In this document: positions 61,582-64,000 of the stretch, piece by piece
Layout: the number at the start of each line of letters is the position of its first letter
How positions within the stretch are numbered: position 1 is the stretch's first letter
Origin: Renibacterium sp.
GTDB lineage: Bacteria; Actinomycetota; Actinomycetes; Actinomycetales; Micrococcaceae
Length of the DNA stretch: 64,000 nt
Direction of reading: 5' to 3'
Assembly (NCBI GenBank): GCA_017419405.1
Contig: JAFOLH010000005.1
Location: 496,001 to 560,000, forward strand
Made by a program: the position numbers and the translations under genes
Notes under the pieces: generated by a model
The model's input: only the letters and a program-made list of their open reading frames with translations
What the model was told of the DNA's origin: nothing
Databases searched by the model: none

Positions 61582-64000
61582 TGCCGAGCCGCACTCCGAC
61601 GATCCCCGAACTGCTGCAAGCCTGGTTGCCCGGCCGGCGTTGGTTCCCGGCGAAAAACCAGCCGGCACAGGCCGGGGGATCGGACGGGGTGCGGCTGCGC
61701 CGAGTGGGCGGTTTCACGCTCGCGGCCCCGGTTGGCCTGACCGGCGAGGTGCCGGGATTGGAAGTTCATTTGGTCGCGGTCGACTCCGACGGCCGCACCG
61801 ATGTGCTGCAGATTCCGTTGAGTTACCGTTCAGCGCCCCTGCCCGATGCCGAAGGGTTCCTGCTGGGCTCGGCGGAGCATCCGGAGTTGGGTACCCGGTG
61901 GATCTACGACGCGGTGCACGATCCGGTGTTCATCGCGGCTTGGCTCGAATTCATGCAAGCCGAGCACGGCGCGGAGACCGAAGGCATTTCGAGCTACGCC
62001 TCGGCCGAGTTCCGGGCCGGGTACGAACCCGGCAAGATCGCCAGGATCCGGCCGATCAGCAGCGAACAGTCGAACAGCTCGGTGATCGTGCGGGGCCATG
62101 GGTTCCCGGTGATCGTGAAGTTCTTCCGGGTGCTGAACCACGGGGTGAATCCGGACATCGAGGTCGGCCGCGCCTTGACTGCCGCCGGCTCGGCGGAGAC
62201 CCCTGCGCTGCACGGTTGGCTGCAGGCCGTTTGGTCGGATTCCTGGGCTGCCGAAGGAGCCCCGGTGCGGCCGGCGGACTTCGGCAGCCTGAGCGTGCTG
62301 CACCAATTGGTCCCGGAGGCCGAGGACGGTTGGGATTTGGCCGTCGCCAGCGCCTCCAGCGCCGGCGGCCAGGCGGAAACCGCCGGGCAGCCGGGTTCCG
62401 TGGATTTCAGCGTGGATGCGGAGCTGCTCGGCTCGCTCACCGCCCGGCTGCATTCGGCCATGCGCGGCGCGCTGGGCGAAACCGCACTCGACCCGGCCGC
62501 CCGGCTGGAATTCCTCGGCGCGCTCGCCGGCCGCGTCCGGTGGGCCTGGGACCAGGCCGGCGCCGCCGTCGGGCCTTATCAGGAGCAGATCGAGCAGATC
62601 CTGGCGGACTTGATGGAGGTCCGGGAAGTCGCCAGCCTGCAACGGATCCACGGTGACTTGCATCTGGGCCAATTGATCCGTACCGGCACCCGGGAAACCG
62701 GGCTGCGCTGGTTCGTTTTGGATTTCGAAGGCGAGCCGTTGCGCCCGGTCGCCGAACGCTCCTCGCCGGACATCCCATTGCGCGATGTGGTGGGTATGCT
62801 CCGATCGATCGACTATGCGGCGGCCACCGCCGGCCAGCAACACGGCGAATGGGCGGAACGGACCAGCACTGCATTCTTGCGTGCCTATTGCGCGGATCGC
62901 GGCCGGATCGAACAGAACTCCCCGCTGTTCCTCGCATTGTGGCTGGACAAAGCGCTCTACGAAGTGGTGTACGAACTGCGGAACCGGCCCAGCTGGTTGC
63001 ATGTGCCGGTGAACGCCGTGCAGCGTTTGCTCAGATCCCTGGATTCCGAGGAAAGCGAGAGCCCGATGGCACCCGATGAGATCCGGCAGCCCGGGCCCAG
63101 CCCGATTCCGGCCAGCCCGAACGAACTCGCCAAGCTCTCCGCGGGCCTGCACCACGATCCGCACTCGGTCCTGGGCGCCCACCCGGACGACCACGGGCGC
63201 GTGACCGTCCGGGCCTTGCGGCATCTGGCCGAGGCGGTTTCGGTGCGGACCGCCGGCGGAACGGTGCCGATGCGGCACGAATTCGGCGGCGTGTGGGTTG
63301 CCGTCCTGGACGCCGAGGAACCGGGCCAGGTCCCGGATTACCGGATCGAGGCCCGCTACTCCGACGGCGCGAACGTGCTGGGCGACGATCCCTACCGATT
63401 CCTGCCCACCCTGGGCGAGGTCGATTTGCATCTGATCGGCGAAGGCCGGCACGAGGAGCTCTGGAAAGTGCTCGGCGCGCATCCGCGCAGCTACCCCTCA
63501 GTGCTCGGCGAAGTGCACGGCGTGAGCTTCGCGGTCTGGGCGCCGAATGCCCAGGCAGTCCGGGTCAAAGCGGATTTCAACGGCTGGGACGGCCGTGGCC
63601 ATGCCATGCGCTCGCTCGGTTCCTCCGGAGTCTGGGAGATTTTCATTCCGGAGGCGCAGGCCGGCAGCCGCTACAAATTCGAGATCCTCGGCAAAGCCGG
63701 GATCTGGCAGGACAAAGCCGATCCCATGGCGTTCGGCACCGAAGTGCCGCCGTTGACGGCGTCGAAAGTCACCGCCTCCAGCTACGAGTTCCAGGATGCG
63801 GACTGGATGGCGCAGCGGGGCGGCATCGATCCGCACAATTCGCCGATGAGCGTCTACGAAGTGCATCTGGGGTCTTGGCGTCCCGGATTGAGCTATCTGG
63901 ACCTTTCCCGGGAGCTCGTCGAGTACGTGCAGTGGCTGGGATTCACGCATGTCGAGTTCATGCCGGTGGCCGAGCATCCGTTCGGCGGTTCCTGGGGCTA
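61581..64000 (+). CDS. Maltokinase-GlgB fusion protein (3' end outside window)
   Basis: 806 residues in the window, still open at the right edge. Residues 1-480 are maltokinase (Pep2/Mak): MPSRTPTIPELLQAWLPGRR, WFPAK; kinase HGDLHLGQ (His357, Asp359) and metal motif DFEGEP (Asp381). From about residue 496, in the same frame without a stop, comes a glycogen branching enzyme: NELAKLSAGLHHDPHSVLGA (CBM48-type N1), VSFAVWAPNAQAVRVKADFN and SVYEVHLGSWRPG. The catalytic GH13 part continues beyond the window. The fusion couples maltose-1-phosphate synthesis with branching. Confidence 0.92.
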   Translation, partial: MPSRTPTIPELLQAWLPGRRWFPAKNQPAQAGGSDGVRLRRVGGFTLAAPVGLTGEVPGLEVHLVAVDSDGRTDVLQIPLSYRSAPLPDAEGFLLGSAEHPELGTRWIYDAVHDPVFIAAWLEFMQAEHGAETEGISSYASAEFRAGYEPGKIARIRPISSEQSNSSVIVRGHGFPVIVKFFRVLNHGVNPDIEVGRALTAAGSAETPALHGWLQAVWSDSWAAEGAPVRPADFGSLSVLHQLVPEAEDGWDLAVASASSAGGQAETAGQPGSVDFSVDAELLGSLTARLHSAMRGALGETALDPAARLEFLGALAGRVRWAWDQAGAAVGPYQEQIEQILADLMEVREVASLQRIHGDLHLGQLIRTGTRETGLRWFVLDFEGEPLRPVAERSSPDIPLRDVVGMLRSIDYAAATAGQQHGEWAERTSTAFLRAYCADRGRIEQNSPLFLALWLDKALYEVVYELRNRPSWLHVPVNAVQRLLRSLDSEESESPMAPDEIRQPGPSPIPASPNELAKLSAGLHHDPHSVLGAHPDDHGRVTVRALRHLAEAVSVRTAGGTVPMRHEFGGVWVAVLDAEEPGQVPDYRIEARYSDGANVLGDDPYRFLPTLGEVDLHLIGEGRHEELWKVLGAHPRSYPSVLGEVHGVSFAVWAPNAQAVRVKADFNGWDGRGHAMRSLGSSGVWEIFIPEAQAGSRYKFEILGKAGIWQDKADPMAFGTEVPPLTASKVTASSYEFQDADWMAQRGGIDPHNSPMSVYEVHLGSWRPGLSYLDLSRELVEYVQWLGFTHVEFMPVAEHPFGGSWG

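Overview
The window is GC-rich, densely coded chromosomal DNA of an actinobacterium, most likely a member of the Micrococcaceae (Arthrobacter-like). Supporting signs are the order lpqE-like lipoprotein/carD/ispD/ispF/cysS/rlmB, the senX3-regX3 and phoU neighbourhood beside phosphoglycerate mutase, a Bpa-type proteasome activator with a C-terminal GQYL, a complete GlgE maltose-1-phosphate pathway, and many genes whose -10 hexamer lies exactly 6 nt upstream of the start codon (leaderless transcripts). No species is claimed.

Layout. 1-8.1 kb: end of a catabolic CoA operon (enoyl-CoA hydratase, CoA-transferase) with its LysR regulator, a large secreted subtilase and an MHS-type permease. 8.1-13.3 kb: TetR/epimerase/membrane protein operon, a cupin, and cstA with its small YbdD partner. 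13.3-18.5 kb: SDR, an ABC exporter operon, a divergent DesK/DesR-like two-component system and a thioesterase. 18.6-21.2 kb: XRE/ImmA-IrrE pair facing a small XRE regulator, then bpa and an unknown gene. 21.3-24.7 kb: a wall-anchored protein with an Asn/Ala repeat stalk and an LAVTG sorting motif, a TetR gene preceded by a coupled 35-codon ORF, and tRNA-Thr(CGT). 24.9-29.5 kb: phosphonate uptake (phnD, phnC, fused phnE) with a phosphonatase-like hydrolase. 29.5-36.9 kb: TAP-like hydrolase, holB, tmk, streptogrisin-like protease, a Cys/Met PLP enzyme, a DUF2516 protein and a methyltransferase. 37-46 kb: gpm, phoU, senX3-regX3, lipoprotein, carD, ispD-ispF, cysS, rlmB. 46-64 kb: glycogen/trehalose genes (glgX, glgP, sugar ABC importer, glgE, treS, and a maltokinase-GlgB fusion running off the end), interrupted by an RNase-barstar-RNase cluster and by nrdI-nrdF.

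The most unusual gene is nrdF at 49.8-50.8 kb. Three of its four carboxylate metal ligands are replaced by Gln, Ser and Lys, which is the QSK signature of the metal-free class Ie ribonucleotide reductase radical subunits. Other highlights are the two barnase-type ribonucleases flanking a barstar inhibitor, two families of intergenic hairpin elements at gene 3' ends, two loop-less perfect palindromes, and the widespread leaderless promoter architecture.

How it works together: GlgX and GlgP break down glucan; TreS converts trehalose to maltose; the maltokinase half of the last gene phosphorylates maltose; GlgE polymerises maltose-1-phosphate; and the GlgB half branches the product. PhoU and SenX3-RegX3 handle phosphate sensing, and the phn genes offer an alternative phosphorus source.
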